64,000 nucleotides of DNA from Lachnospiraceae bacterium (GCA_029053015.1 JAIDHX010000034.1:1-64000), one strand, 5' to 3'. Positions 25,858 to 35,024 are shown, counted from the first letter of the stretch. Notes: a model not told the origin generated them from the letters alone. Program-made: numbers and translations.

Positions 25858-26796
25858 TCCGAAGCTGCGCAGGACAAAGAGCCATAGCGTGATAGTCACT
25901 GAACTGAAAAAGGTGGTGGCGACTACGACGCTGGAGGTCAGAGTTCCTTCGTGTCCCATATTTTTTGCCATAATATAGCAGCTCACGGTGGTGGGAGCGC
26001 CGAGCATAATCAGGATAGCCACCATCTTTTCATCGCGAAAGCCGAGTGCGGCAGCGAGGGGCAGAAAGAGAAGCGGCTGCACCAGCAGCTTAACGGCAGA
26101 GCAAAATATCGTAGGTTTTATCTGCTTTAATGCTTTTCTTCCCTCAAATCCTGCGCCAAGTCCAAGCAGAGCAAGGGGCGTCGCCAATGAGGAAACACTG
26201 TCTATGGATTTGCTGATGATAAAGGGAAAACGGAGACCTGCGGAGGATATCGCCATGCCCAAAAAGATGCCAATGATGATGGGGTTGGTGAGGATGCCTT
26301 TCACGGATTTCAGCAGTGCTTTTTTGCCTGAGGCTTCCCTGTGGGGGCCTGTAAAGGAGAGAATCAGCACGGCGGCAATGTTGTACAGGGGCACGGTTCC
26401 GATTATCATAAGCGGCGCCATACCTGCGTTCCCGTAGATATTCTGGATAAAAGCGATGCCCAGAACGGCGGCGCTTCCCCGAAAGGATGCCTGCACAAAT
26501 TCCCCTGCATGGGTTTTATCTTTGTAGAGAAAGGCTGTCAGAAGCCAGATAACGGCAATACAGAAAAAGGTCACAAAAAAGCAGTACAGAACATAGCGGG
26601 TATCCCAGACAGAGTAAAAATCGGAGTCCGCGATATCCCGAAAGAGCAGTACCGGCAGTGTGATTTTAAAGTTAAAAGAGTTCAGAGTGTTGACAAAGGG
26701 TTCGTCTACAACCTTGAGCTGCCGCAGAATATAGCCGAGCACCATCAGCAGAAATACGGGTATGGTTGCGTTAAGGCTGAATATGAGGTTTTCCAT
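25849..26796 (-). CDS. AEC family transporter
   Basis: A 315-aa integral membrane protein of the auxin-efflux-carrier family, with about ten hydrophobic segments in two halves. Family marks are ATIPVFLLMVLGYILRQ, FNFKITLPVLLFRDIA and LIMLGAPTTVSCYIMAKNMG. Bacterial members move malate, lactate or other carboxylates; the substrate is not readable here. The start is set at the ATG for MENLIFSLNA, from which the first membrane helix begins at once; a longer upstream reading frame adds an unlikely polar leader. Confidence 0.87.
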   Translation of the reverse strand: MENLIFSLNATIPVFLLMVLGYILRQLKVVDEPFVNTLNSFNFKITLPVLLFRDIADSDFYSVWDTRYVLYCFFVTFFCIAVIWLLTAFLYKDKTHAGEFVQASFRGSAAVLGIAFIQNIYGNAGMAPLMIIGTVPLYNIAAVLILSFTGPHREASGKKALLKSVKGILTNPIIIGIFLGMAISSAGLRFPFIISKSIDSVSSLATPLALLGLGAGFEGRKALKQIKPTIFCSAVKLLVQPLLFLPLAAALGFRDEKMVAILIMLGAPTTVSCYIMAKNMGHEGTLTSSVVVATTFFSSVTITLWLFVLRSFGLI

Positions 26797-26899
26797 AATA
26801 TAAGCACATCCTTTATGTATGCCGCATGAGTTGGCAGGCGTTCTGTTCAAAGGTACAGTATAGAACCGGCAGACAGGTTTGTCAATAATACGGTTTTCA

Positions 26900-26928
26900 T
26901 TGACACATTTATTTTTGTACGGTATAAT
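26900..26928 (+). promoter_or_regulatory. Consensus sigma-A promoter for the DUF937 gene
   Basis: TTGACA (26900-26905), 17 bases, TATAAT (26923-26928). A match to consensus in both boxes suggests strong expression. Confidence 0.85.
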
Positions 26929-26971
26929 CAAAGAGCATTTTATGACATTTACAATAAGGAGGAAATTGAGC

Positions 26972-27595
26972 ATGGCACTTCTTGATATGCTGGCTGGTGA
27001 ACTGCTTGGTAAGAAATCAGTCGGAGAGCTTGGCAAGAGCGCGGACGCGAGCGACGAACAGGTTCAACAGCTTGTGACGAAGGCGCTTCCGTTACTTCTT
27101 TCGGGGATGTATCAGAATTCTTCAACGGATGAAGGCGCAAAGTCTCTTGAAAAGGCTTTGGATGAACACGCTCCGAACGCGGAAAAGAGCACATCATCCA
27201 TGCTGAGCAAGGTGGACATAAAGGATGGAAAGAAGATTGTAAAGCATGTGCTGGGAGACAGTGAGAAGGAAGTCAAGACAGGTCTTGCCCAGTCTACCGG
27301 TCTGTCACAGACACAGGTTTCGACGATGCTTGGTCAGCTTGCGCCGGTGGTGCTGTCCCTTGTAGGCAATTATAAAAAAGAAGAAACAAGCAAGGAAAAA
27401 GCGGATTCGTCCAACCTTATCAGTGTTTTAGGTTCCGCGTTACTGGGAAAAGGATATCAGCAGGTTCAGCCGGAAAAACAAAAAGGTCTGAATTTGATGA
27501 GTCTTGCCGGCTCGCTGCTGGGTGGTTCTTCCCAGTCAAAGGAGCAGAAGGGCGGCGCGGATTTGAGTGGTCTGCTGATGAACTTGTTGAAATAG
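26972..27595 (+). CDS. DUF937 (YidB-like) protein
   Basis: A 207-aa soluble protein of the DUF937 family: LLDMLAGELLGK at the start, repeated GLSQTQVSTMLGQLAPVVLSLVG in the middle, and a Gly/Ser-Leu-rich C-terminus with LLGKGYQQ and LLGGSSQ repeats. Function unknown. AAGGAGG nine bases upstream sets the ATG. It is followed by a membrane-protein gene 24 bases later. Confidence 0.8.
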   Translation: MALLDMLAGELLGKKSVGELGKSADASDEQVQQLVTKALPLLLSGMYQNSSTDEGAKSLEKALDEHAPNAEKSTSSMLSKVDIKDGKKIVKHVLGDSEKEVKTGLAQSTGLSQTQVSTMLGQLAPVVLSLVGNYKKEETSKEKADSSNLISVLGSALLGKGYQQVQPEKQKGLNLMSLAGSLLGGSSQSKEQKGGADLSGLLMNLLK

Positions 27596-27618
27596 AAAAT
27601 TGAAGGGAGAGGTCTATT

Positions 27619-28332
27619 ATGGCTGAACAGAAGAAAACAGCTAAAAAAATTGTCAAAGCAGAAGGTTCTACTGAGACAAAACGTACAGTTAAGGAAGCAC
27701 CTAAGACGGGGAATGCCACCGGACTACGCATTGGTGCGGTCTTGTTATGGCTGGCAGCAATCGGGTTAGAGGTTCTTGCCTTAATGATTTTCTGCGGTAA
27801 CGTTACTCTGAGCTTTTTGCCTTTATCTACGTTGGTACAGGTTATTATTGTGCTTGTCCTTGATTTGATTTTGGTGATTATCGGATCGCAGCTCTGGAAG
27901 AAATCGAATCATATTGACCCGGCGTCAGAAAAGAACAAACTCAAATTCTGGTTATGGAATAACATGGGCGTTATTGCCTGTGTTGTAGCATTTGTTCCGT
28001 TCATTATTCTGGCTCTTACGAACAAGGATGCTGATGCGAAGACAAAGAAGATTGCGTCAATCGTGGCAATCGTTGCGCTGCTTATCGGCGGAATTGCTTC
28101 CTATGATTTCAATCCGATTTCTGCAGAAGAAAAGGCGGAGGCGATGGCGGAATTAGGTGATACGACGGTGTACTGGACGCCGTTCGGCAAAGTGTATCAC
28201 ACCGATATTGACTGCCAGGCGATGAACCGGACGGATACAGTCACAGAGGGAACCGTGGAGCAGGCCATTGCAGCAAATCGTACACGCTTGTGCAAATACT
28301 GCGAGAACCGTGACGCAGCGGCAGGCGAGTAA
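27619..28332 (+). CDS. Membrane protein with C-terminal Cys/His domain
   Basis: A 237-aa protein. A Lys-rich N-terminal tail (1-34) precedes four hydrophobic segments (about 37-58, 72-90, 115-133, 146-160). The C-terminal 65 residues contain TPFGKVYHTDIDCQAMN and LCKYCEN, giving one His and three Cys that could bind metal. The TPxGxxYH...C...C..C block recurs as a small domain in other Firmicute membrane proteins. Function unknown. Probably co-transcribed with the DUF937 gene. Confidence 0.75.
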   Translation: MAEQKKTAKKIVKAEGSTETKRTVKEAPKTGNATGLRIGAVLLWLAAIGLEVLALMIFCGNVTLSFLPLSTLVQVIIVLVLDLILVIIGSQLWKKSNHIDPASEKNKLKFWLWNNMGVIACVVAFVPFIILALTNKDADAKTKKIASIVAIVALLIGGIASYDFNPISAEEKAEAMAELGDTTVYWTPFGKVYHTDIDCQAMNRTDTVTEGTVEQAIAANRTRLCKYCENRDAAAGE

Positions 28333-28365
28333 AAGCCGAATAAATGGGTACTAATAGTAATTTTA

Positions 28366-28397
28366 GCGCGCCGTCGTATAGACGGCGCGTTTATTTA
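28366..28397 (+). terminator. Rho-independent terminator
   Basis: CGCGCCGTC (28367-28375) pairs perfectly with GACGGCGCG (28381-28389) over GTATA, followed by TTTATTTA. It separates the DUF937 unit from the PPOX-kinase fusion gene. Confidence 0.88.
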
Positions 28398-28454
28398 GAT
28401 TGCGGTTTCTGTTCTGAGAGGGCATATATGGAAGGAATTACAGGAGGTATTTGT

Positions 28455-29756
28455 ATGTTTCGGGAAATGAGAAGAGGAAAACAGGCTTTACGTACAGCGG
28501 CGTGTGAGGAAGTGCTGGAGCGGGGAACGGCAGGTGTTTTGGCAGTAGCCGGAGATGATGATTATCCCTATGCAGTGCCGCTAAGCTATGTCTATGATGC
28601 GGGACGGCAGGCGATTTATTTCCACAGTGCGTTAAGCGGGCATAAGCTGGATGCAGTGCGAAGAAACAGCAAGGTTTCTTTCTGTGTTGTGGACAAGGAC
28701 AGTGTGATACCAAAGGAGTATACGACGTATTTCAGAAGCGTTATTGTTTTCGGAACTATCCGCATTTTGGAAGACAGCGGGGAAAAGTATCATGCGATAG
28801 AAGCGCTGGCATTAAAGTATGCGCCTGATGACAGCAGGGAAGGCAGAGACGGCGTAATCGGAGACGGAACACGATTCTGTATGCTGAAGTTGAAAATTGA
28901 GCATATGTCCGGCAAGGAGGCACGCGAATTAAGCAGGCATAAACTGGATATTGCTGCGGACAAATGGAAGCTGAGAGATACAGCGTGCCTGTATGAAAAA
29001 GAGTCGCGGGCGGTATACAGCGCCAATGCGGAGAAATGGGGCAACGTCATCATAAAGATAAGCGAGGATAAAAAAGAGTTAAAATCGGGCTTTGATATGC
29101 TGAAGGCGCTTGACGGAGCCGGCTGTTGTAAGGCATATGAATTTGATGGTGCTCTCGGTGTTGCTGTGATAGAGCGGATTTTCCCGGGCAGTCCGTTGCG
29201 AGAGGAGCCGAACCCTGAAAGGCGCGTAGAAGCATTTTACGGTGTTTTCCAAACAATCCACACAAACGGAGCTGCCTGTGAGGGGTATGAAACTTATATG
29301 GACTGGCTGGAGAGGGCGGAGCAGTTTTGCAAAGACAGTTGTGTAAAGGAAGAAATAAGCGAAAAAATGCACAGGGCATATCAAATCGGGAAGGAGATGT
29401 TTGCAAAATATCCGGAGAGGGTACTGCTCCACGGTGATTTACATCATGACAACATTCTGCTTGGCAGCGCCGGATATTGCATGATTGATCCCAAAGGTAT
29501 TGTCGGTCCGGAAATTTTTGATATTCCCAGATTTCTGTTGAATGAATTCGGATATGCTTCCGGAGAGGAAGCAAAAGCTCATATGCAGAGGCTGCTTGGG
29601 CTTTTGACGGAAAAAACGGGCTATTGTGTGGAAGATATGGAAAAACTGCTTTTTATGGAGGGCATACTTGATGTTGTCTGGTGCATGGAAGACGGCGAAT
29701 ATACAGAGGAAGTATTAAGCAGCCTGAACTGCTTTTTCGGGGAAACACTTCCCTAG
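28455..29756 (+). CDS. Fusion: pyridoxamine-phosphate-oxidase-like (NimA-type) plus APH(6)-like kinase
   Basis: A 433-aa two-domain protein. Residues 1-155 match the split-barrel flavin-binding NimA/PPOX family (REMRRGKQAL, GVLAVAGDDDYPYAVPLSYVYD, FHSALSGHKLDAV). Residues about 190-425 look like an aminoglycoside/hydroxyurea phosphotransferase of the StrB type: HGDLHHDNIL at about 326-335 with the catalytic Asp and Asn, then MIDPKGIVGPEIFDI. The kinase N-terminal lobe is short. Both halves have members linked to drug resistance, but the substrate is unknown. AGGAGG supports ATG 28455; an open frame reaches farther upstream but crosses the terminator. Confidence 0.85.
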   Translation: MFREMRRGKQALRTAACEEVLERGTAGVLAVAGDDDYPYAVPLSYVYDAGRQAIYFHSALSGHKLDAVRRNSKVSFCVVDKDSVIPKEYTTYFRSVIVFGTIRILEDSGEKYHAIEALALKYAPDDSREGRDGVIGDGTRFCMLKLKIEHMSGKEARELSRHKLDIAADKWKLRDTACLYEKESRAVYSANAEKWGNVIIKISEDKKELKSGFDMLKALDGAGCCKAYEFDGALGVAVIERIFPGSPLREEPNPERRVEAFYGVFQTIHTNGAACEGYETYMDWLERAEQFCKDSCVKEEISEKMHRAYQIGKEMFAKYPERVLLHGDLHHDNILLGSAGYCMIDPKGIVGPEIFDIPRFLLNEFGYASGEEAKAHMQRLLGLLTEKTGYCVEDMEKLLFMEGILDVVWCMEDGEYTEEVLSSLNCFFGETLP

Positions 29757-29808
29757 GAACTGCTTCCAAGGAAACGCCTCCTTGGAAACGCTTCCTTGGA
29801 AAAAGCAG
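29741..29808. repeat. Short CCTTGG repeat cluster, hairpin between convergent genes
   Basis: Four near-copies of a 14-base unit (GGAAACGC(C/T)TCCTTG type) lie across the end of the fusion gene and its spacer. CTGCTTCCAAGG (29760-29771) can pair with CCTTGG...AAGCAG (29794-29808), a 12-bp stem with a 3-base bulge. There is no T run either side, so a bidirectional terminator is uncertain. Confidence 0.55.
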
Positions 29809-29821
29809 CAGGTCGCTTTGT

Positions 29822-31666
29822 TTAATCTGCTTCCAGGGTTTCTGCAATCGTGGAAAAATCCGAAGGACCGCAGTTTAAGAAGAAGGTGTGAAATTTCAAA
29901 TCGCTGTAATCCTTGCCCCATTTTTCCTGCGCTTCTTCTTTGAGCCGGAGAATTTCCAGATAACTGAGATAATATTTCAGGTAATTGGAAGGCTCCTCGG
30001 CAATGTAGTCATAAACATGGCGCGCAGTTTCCAAATCGGTGACGCCGAAGGAGGAAAGCACTTGTTGAATCTGCTCAAAGGAAGCGCCGTCATAATGGAT
30101 GGACACATCCAGCAATGCGTACAGGCATAACTGCATGTTGCGGTTATGCTTTTCTATTATGTAGGCATAGGCGGCGTCCTCGTCACCCTCTTCGGCGGCC
30201 AGGGCAGCGGCATAGTCATAGGAAATAAATTCCACATACAGCGCCCAGCCTTCCAGATAGCCGCTGTAGGAGAGCACCTGTCGGACAGGATTTTCGTCGT
30301 CCTGACTCATGGCGCGCTGGCTGTATACAGACTGATAGAGATGCCCGGGATACCCCTCGTGTGCCAGCGTTGTATAAAGCGCGAGACCTGCGGGCGTGGT
30401 CTTTTCATTGATATATATGACGTTGTTTTCGGTATCGTCCAAAGGCGGCGTCAGGTAAAAGGCGGGAGCGCAATAGTCCTGCAGGCTTTCAGAAACCGTC
30501 TTGACGGACAGGGCAGGAGGGGCATCGGAGGAAAAGAGTCCCGATGGAAAGGGCGGAAAATCCGTGCGCATCCTTTCCTGTAAATCCGCAAGCATATCTT
30601 CCGGTGTAAGCAGCGGAAAGCTGCTGCCCTGCAAAATTTGGATCCAGAGAGAAATAGAATCCTCCCTTGCAGAGAGCATTTCATGCAGTTCCATATATTC
30701 AGCCTCAAAGCGGGGATACAAAATTGCTTTGATTTCGTCAATGGTAAGTGCACAACCGGTGTTTTTTTCCACGAGCCACAGATAATAATCCTGCCCTTTT
30801 GGAAGATAACAGAGACCGGTCGGCGTGGAGGTGCCGTCCTCCATAAGAAGAAACAATCCGTCACCAAGCGCTTCATAGGCGGGCAGCATGACGGTGGAAA
30901 GCAGCCGGTCGTTTTGGGCTTCGTACTGTTTTGCTTCTGACTGTGTAATTTTTCCATCCTGTATCAGTTTTTGCAGCCGCTCCGAAAAAGTGGTTTGTAA
31001 AAAATGTGTTCCCTGTGCCAGCTCTTCTTTGGAGAGAATGGTATAACATTGTTCCCTGACCTGCTGCAGAGAGGTATCTGCCTGCAGCAGTCCCGCGGCT
31101 TTCTTTTCCTGCTCATAGACAAGCAATGAGGCAAAATACTCGTCGGTCTGGTCCAAAAGGGCAAGGTAATCTTCCACATCCTCCACAGAGCGAAAGGCGT
31201 ACTCAGCAAACAAAATCGGGAGTTGGGACTGCATGCCGGAGGCAGGCGAAAGCGGCTCGTCATAGTAAGGAAAAGCACTGCTTTCCTGTGTGTGGGACAG
31301 AAAGCGTTCCAATAGCTTGTAGGTATATTGCTGTTCTTCTTCAAGGTGTTTTATATTGATTGCAGAAAGGCGGGTTATGTAATCGTGAAGCACCGCTTCG
31401 GACTGCTCACCGGAATCGGAGGAATAGACAGGGAGCATGGGCTCATAGCGTGCAACGCCGAAATTTTCGGGATTGGCAAGAGTATAGTGCAGATTCAAGG
31501 TGTTTCCGTATAGTTCATTTTGAAAAATGTCCTCGGTGAGATTATCAAATGCCTTTGCATCTTTGCCTGAGGAAAACAGGAAAAAGGTCAATAAGAAAAG
31601 CATCGGCAGCAGAAAATACAAAGGCAGTAATTTTTTTGAAAACAGGAAGTGAAAGGGTTTTTTCAT
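29822..31666 (-). CDS. Exported DUF885 metallopeptidase-like protein
   Basis: A 614-aa protein of the DUF885 family, which has a thermolysin-like zinc site. The motif HEGYPGH (in TLAHEGYPGHLYQ) supplies the His ligands and Glu, with a downstream EGWALYVEF segment giving the third ligand. An N-terminal hydrophobic stretch (about 12-33) should export or anchor it. It is probably a cell-surface carboxy- or dipeptidase. ATG 31666 (MKKPFHFLFSKK) is preferred to the upstream frame start because it begins a normal signal sequence and has GTGGAAG upstream. Confidence 0.85.
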   Translation of the reverse strand: MKKPFHFLFSKKLLPLYFLLPMLFLLTFFLFSSGKDAKAFDNLTEDIFQNELYGNTLNLHYTLANPENFGVARYEPMLPVYSSDSGEQSEAVLHDYITRLSAINIKHLEEEQQYTYKLLERFLSHTQESSAFPYYDEPLSPASGMQSQLPILFAEYAFRSVEDVEDYLALLDQTDEYFASLLVYEQEKKAAGLLQADTSLQQVREQCYTILSKEELAQGTHFLQTTFSERLQKLIQDGKITQSEAKQYEAQNDRLLSTVMLPAYEALGDGLFLLMEDGTSTPTGLCYLPKGQDYYLWLVEKNTGCALTIDEIKAILYPRFEAEYMELHEMLSAREDSISLWIQILQGSSFPLLTPEDMLADLQERMRTDFPPFPSGLFSSDAPPALSVKTVSESLQDYCAPAFYLTPPLDDTENNVIYINEKTTPAGLALYTTLAHEGYPGHLYQSVYSQRAMSQDDENPVRQVLSYSGYLEGWALYVEFISYDYAAALAAEEGDEDAAYAYIIEKHNRNMQLCLYALLDVSIHYDGASFEQIQQVLSSFGVTDLETARHVYDYIAEEPSNYLKYYLSYLEILRLKEEAQEKWGKDYSDLKFHTFFLNCGPSDFSTIAETLEAD

Positions 31667-31824
31667 AGGCAGCTTCCACAGGTTTTTATTTATATATATG
31701 CCGGCGGTGGCGGGGAACATGAATTTTTCAGTTCTCTATGGACGGAAAAGTAAAAGTATGCTAGAGTATAAGCGTCAAAAGATATTTGAAATGCGCAAAG
31801 AACAGCGCAGAAAAGAGGTTAAAC

Positions 31825-32667
31825 ATGAAGAATTTGGAACTGCAAAAAACGGCGAATGAAGTCCGCAAGGGCATTGTTACCGCAGTTCACGGTGCAAAAG
31901 CCGGACATCCCGGCGGCTCTTTATCCGCGGCGGACATGTTTACGTTTCTCTATTTTGAAGAAATGAACATCGATCCCAAAAATCCGCAGATGGAGGAGAG
32001 GGACAGGTTCGTGCTCTCCAAAGGGCATACCGCACCCGGTCTGTATTCTGCACTGGCAAACAGAGGATTTTTCCCGGTGGAGGATTTGCCGACACTGCGT
32101 CACTTAGGTTCTTATCTGCAAGGCCATCCCTGTATTCATATTCCGGGCGTGGATATGTCCTCCGGTTCACTGGGACAGGGTATTTCCGCAGCAGTGGGCA
32201 TGGCGCTTGCAGCAAAGCTGGATGGCAGGGAGTACCGTACATATACGCTTTTAGGTGACGGAGAGCTGGAAGAGGGACAGGTATGGGAAGCGGCAATGTT
32301 TGCCGGCCACAGGAAACTTGACAATCTCTGCGTCATTGTGGACAACAACAATCTGCAGATTGACGGACCAATCAGCGAAGTTTGTTCTCCGTATCCGATT
32401 GATAAAAAGTTTGAGGCGTTCAATTTTCATGTGATTACTATAGATGCGCACGATTTCGACCAAATCAGGGCAGCGTTCAAAGAAGCAAGGGAGACGAAGG
32501 GCTGTCCGACCTGTATCGTGATGCACAGCTTAAAGGGCAAGGGCGTATCCTTTATGGAAAATAACATTGACTGGCACGGAAAGGCTCCCAATGACGAGGA
32601 GTATGCGGTTGCCATGGCGGACCTTGAGAAAATCGGCGAGGAACTGGAAAAGGCAGGTGAAGAATAA
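31825..32667 (+). CDS. Transketolase, N-terminal subunit
   Basis: The thiamine-diphosphate-binding half of a two-gene transketolase of the non-oxidative pentose phosphate pathway, 280 aa. The TPP motif GDGELEEGQVWEAAMFAGH...DNNNLQIDG is complete, with HGAKAGHPGGSLS at the start. AGAGG at 31814 sets the ATG. Its stop codon TAATG overlaps the start of the C-terminal subunit by one base, so both are made together. Confidence 0.95.
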   Translation: MKNLELQKTANEVRKGIVTAVHGAKAGHPGGSLSAADMFTFLYFEEMNIDPKNPQMEERDRFVLSKGHTAPGLYSALANRGFFPVEDLPTLRHLGSYLQGHPCIHIPGVDMSSGSLGQGISAAVGMALAAKLDGREYRTYTLLGDGELEEGQVWEAAMFAGHRKLDNLCVIVDNNNLQIDGPISEVCSPYPIDKKFEAFNFHVITIDAHDFDQIRAAFKEARETKGCPTCIVMHSLKGKGVSFMENNIDWHGKAPNDEEYAVAMADLEKIGEELEKAGEE

Positions 32668-33614
32668 TGGCAGAGGAAAAGATTGTAAAGAAAGTCGCAA
32701 CCAGAGAGAGCTACGGCAATGCGTTAAAGGAACTGGCTGAGGAGTTCCCCAATCTGATGGTTCTGGATGCAGACCTTGCAGCCGCAACCAAAACAAGCAT
32801 TTTCAGAAAGGCTTATCCGGAAAGGCATATCGACTGCGGTATTGCCGAGAGTAACATGGTAGGTATCGCGGCGGGCCTGGCCTGTGCGGGCAAGATTCCC
32901 TTTGTCAGCTCCTTTGCCATGTTTGCGGCAGGACGTGCTTTTGAGCAGGTGCGTAACTCTGTGGGTTATCCGCATCTGAATGTAAAAATCGGAGCTACGC
33001 ATGCCGGTATTTCTGTCGGAGAGGACGGCGCAACGCACCAGTGTAACGAGGATTTGGCGTTGATGCGCACCATACCCGGCATGGTGGTGATGTGTCCTTC
33101 CGATGATGTAGAGGCACGTGCGGCAGTCCGTGCGGCCTTGGAATATGAGGGACCTGTTTATCTGAGATTCGGACGTGCGGCGGTTCCTGTGATTAATGAC
33201 AGACCGGATTACCATTTTGAAATCGGGAAAGGCACTGTTGTCAGGGAAGGCAGCGACGTTACAATTGTGGCAACGGGTATCTGTGTGGATTCTGCGCTGG
33301 GCGCAGCAGCTATGCTGGCAGAAGAGGGCGTAAGCGCCGAGGTTGTCAATATCTGTACGATTAAGCCTCTTGACGAGGAACTGATTGTGAACAGTGCAAA
33401 AAAGACCGGCAAGGTAGTCACGGTAGAGGAGCATTCCGTAATCGGCGGGCTTGGCAGCGCGGTCTGCGATGCACTCTGCAAGAGCTATCCGGTTCCGGTA
33501 TGCAAGATAGGCATGCAGGATGTGTTCGGCGAATCCGGATCGGCAGCGGCATTGATTGAAAAATACGGCTTGGACGCAAAAGGCGTTTACAAGACTGTAA
33601 AAGAATTTATTTAA
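32667..33614 (+). CDS. Transketolase, C-terminal subunit
   Basis: A 315-aa subunit with the pyrimidine-binding and C-terminal transketolase domains. DADLAAATKTSIF, HIDCGIAESNMVGIAAGLA (catalytic Glu) and VEEHSVIGGLGSA are typical. It is coupled to the N-terminal subunit by a one-base overlap. Split transketolases are common in clostridia and may also serve in 1-deoxy-sugar-related reactions, but the pentose phosphate role is the simplest. Confidence 0.94.
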   Translation: MAEEKIVKKVATRESYGNALKELAEEFPNLMVLDADLAAATKTSIFRKAYPERHIDCGIAESNMVGIAAGLACAGKIPFVSSFAMFAAGRAFEQVRNSVGYPHLNVKIGATHAGISVGEDGATHQCNEDLALMRTIPGMVVMCPSDDVEARAAVRAALEYEGPVYLRFGRAAVPVINDRPDYHFEIGKGTVVREGSDVTIVATGICVDSALGAAAMLAEEGVSAEVVNICTIKPLDEELIVNSAKKTGKVVTVEEHSVIGGLGSAVCDALCKSYPVPVCKIGMQDVFGESGSAAALIEKYGLDAKGVYKTVKEFI

Positions 33615-33630
33615 ATATCATATTTACCAT

Positions 33631-33710
33631 AAAAACCTCTCTTTTGTCCGTATCCTATATAGGAAACACTGTCCGTTTGACGGCAGACGCGGACAGAAGG
33701 GAGGTTTTTT
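33631..33710 (+). promoter_or_regulatory. Long leader hairpin: terminator and RBS-masking switch before serpin 1
   Basis: A 19-bp stem (33632-33650 with 33690-33708, two G-U pairs) ends in TTTTTT directly against the serpin ATG at 33711. The right arm contains the serpin ribosome site GGGAGG (33699-33704). The hairpin therefore can terminate transketolase transcripts and hide the serpin ribosome site. The loop holds TCCTATATAGGA (33652-33663), a perfect palindrome, and CTGTCCG (33669-33675), which could instead pair with CGGACAG (33690-33696), an alternative fold that would free part of the stem. Confidence 0.6.
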
Positions 33711-35009
33711 ATGAAGAAAAGAGGATTGGCATGGCTGCTTGCTTTCTGTATGCTCGCAGGGATAAGCGGTTGTGGAAAACAGGAAACGAAACAAAGTGAA
33801 ACACAAAAGGAAATGGAAAATGCGGACGAAGAACCGTCTACGGAGCAGGAAGCTCTTGCGCAAGAGGAGAAAGATATGTTGAGAAATGGTGTAAATCAGT
33901 TTGCTTATCAGTTATATGGACATCTGGAAAGCGGAGAGAATGTTTTCTTTTCTCCTTACAGTCTTTGCAGCGCATTGTCACTTTTAAATCTGGGGGCGGG
34001 TTCAGAGACAAAGAAAGAGCTGGAGACGATGCTCGGCATCAGCGATGCGGATGTGTGGAGCAGAGCCATGCAGAAATATCTTGCCACAAACTGGTCGGAT
34101 GAGACTTTTGTTCTGACAGGCAATTCCATCTGGCTGCAGCAGGGGAGAGAATGGGCAGAGAATATGGAGTCGGACTTTCTGAAGCCAGCGAAGGAATTTT
34201 TTGAAAGTGAATTATATGAGGCGGACTTTTTAGGAAATCCGAAAGATGCAATTGCAAGGATAAACGGCTGGGCAGATGAAAATACCAATGGCATGATACC
34301 GCAGGTGATTTCTGAGCTTCCGCCTGAGACGATAATGATATTGATGAATGCTGTGTATTTCGAGGGAAAATGGGAGACTCCATTTGAGGAGGAGAGTACC
34401 CATGAGGAGACATTCCACGGAAACAGCGGGGACAAAAGAGTGGATATGATGCATCAGTACGGGGAGTACTATGCTTATATAGAGACTGGCGGCATGAAGG
34501 GAATTGCCATTCCCTATAAGGACTCACCGCTCGTTATGAAGATATTCATTCCCGATACATCTGAGAATCCTGATGGCGGTGATATAGAGGCTTTGTTTGC
34601 AGCGCTTGACGATGCGGAAAAAGAGGCGCTTTTTGACAGCCTGGACGATGCGGACAAAAAAGAAATCGACCGGCTGGTAATCCCCAAATTTACCATGGAA
34701 CGGGAAATCGAGGGCTTAACAGAAATACTGTGTGCTATGGGCATGAAGGAAGCCTTTGAGGAGACGGCGGATTTTGACAAGATAGCGGCGGATTTGTATG
34801 TAACGCAGGTACTGCACAAGGCAAAAATTGAGGTAGACGAGCAGGGGACAAAAGCGGCGGCTGTGACGGTAGTAGAGGCAGCGGGATGCGCGATGGCAGA
34901 AGAGAAAATACCGATTGTTTTTGAGGCGGACAGACCGTTTGTCTATGTGATTCAGGATACAAGAACGGGAATGATTCTGTTTATGGGCAGGGTAAACAGT
35001 CTGGAGTAG
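33711..35009 (+). CDS. Serpin lipoprotein 1
   Basis: A protease inhibitor of the serpin family, 432 aa, with a lipobox ending ISGC (Cys at about 21), so it is anchored to the outer side of the membrane. Serpin marks are SPYSLCSALSLLNLGAGSETK, MNAVYFEGKWETPF and KAKIEVDEQGTKAAAVT, the hinge of the reactive loop. Counting P15 from the hinge Gly (about 379) puts Cys at P1 (about 393) with Ala at P1'. The small residues at P9-P14 indicate an inhibitory serpin. It is followed 15 bases later by a second serpin. Confidence 0.93.
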   Translation: MKKRGLAWLLAFCMLAGISGCGKQETKQSETQKEMENADEEPSTEQEALAQEEKDMLRNGVNQFAYQLYGHLESGENVFFSPYSLCSALSLLNLGAGSETKKELETMLGISDADVWSRAMQKYLATNWSDETFVLTGNSIWLQQGREWAENMESDFLKPAKEFFESELYEADFLGNPKDAIARINGWADENTNGMIPQVISELPPETIMILMNAVYFEGKWETPFEEESTHEETFHGNSGDKRVDMMHQYGEYYAYIETGGMKGIAIPYKDSPLVMKIFIPDTSENPDGGDIEALFAALDDAEKEALFDSLDDADKKEIDRLVIPKFTMEREIEGLTEILCAMGMKEAFEETADFDKIAADLYVTQVLHKAKIEVDEQGTKAAAVTVVEAAGCAMAEEKIPIVFEADRPFVYVIQDTRTGMILFMGRVNSLE

Positions 35010-35024
35010 AAAGAGAGGTTTGTT

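Noticed and set aside
26797..27036. N-terminal extension of the AEC transporter
   Set aside because: The added segment is polar and the natural membrane protein starts at MENLIF; the extra frame has no ribosome site.
29741..29808. CRISPR or IS end at the convergent repeat cluster
   Set aside because: Units of about 14 bases with no spacers or transposase nearby.
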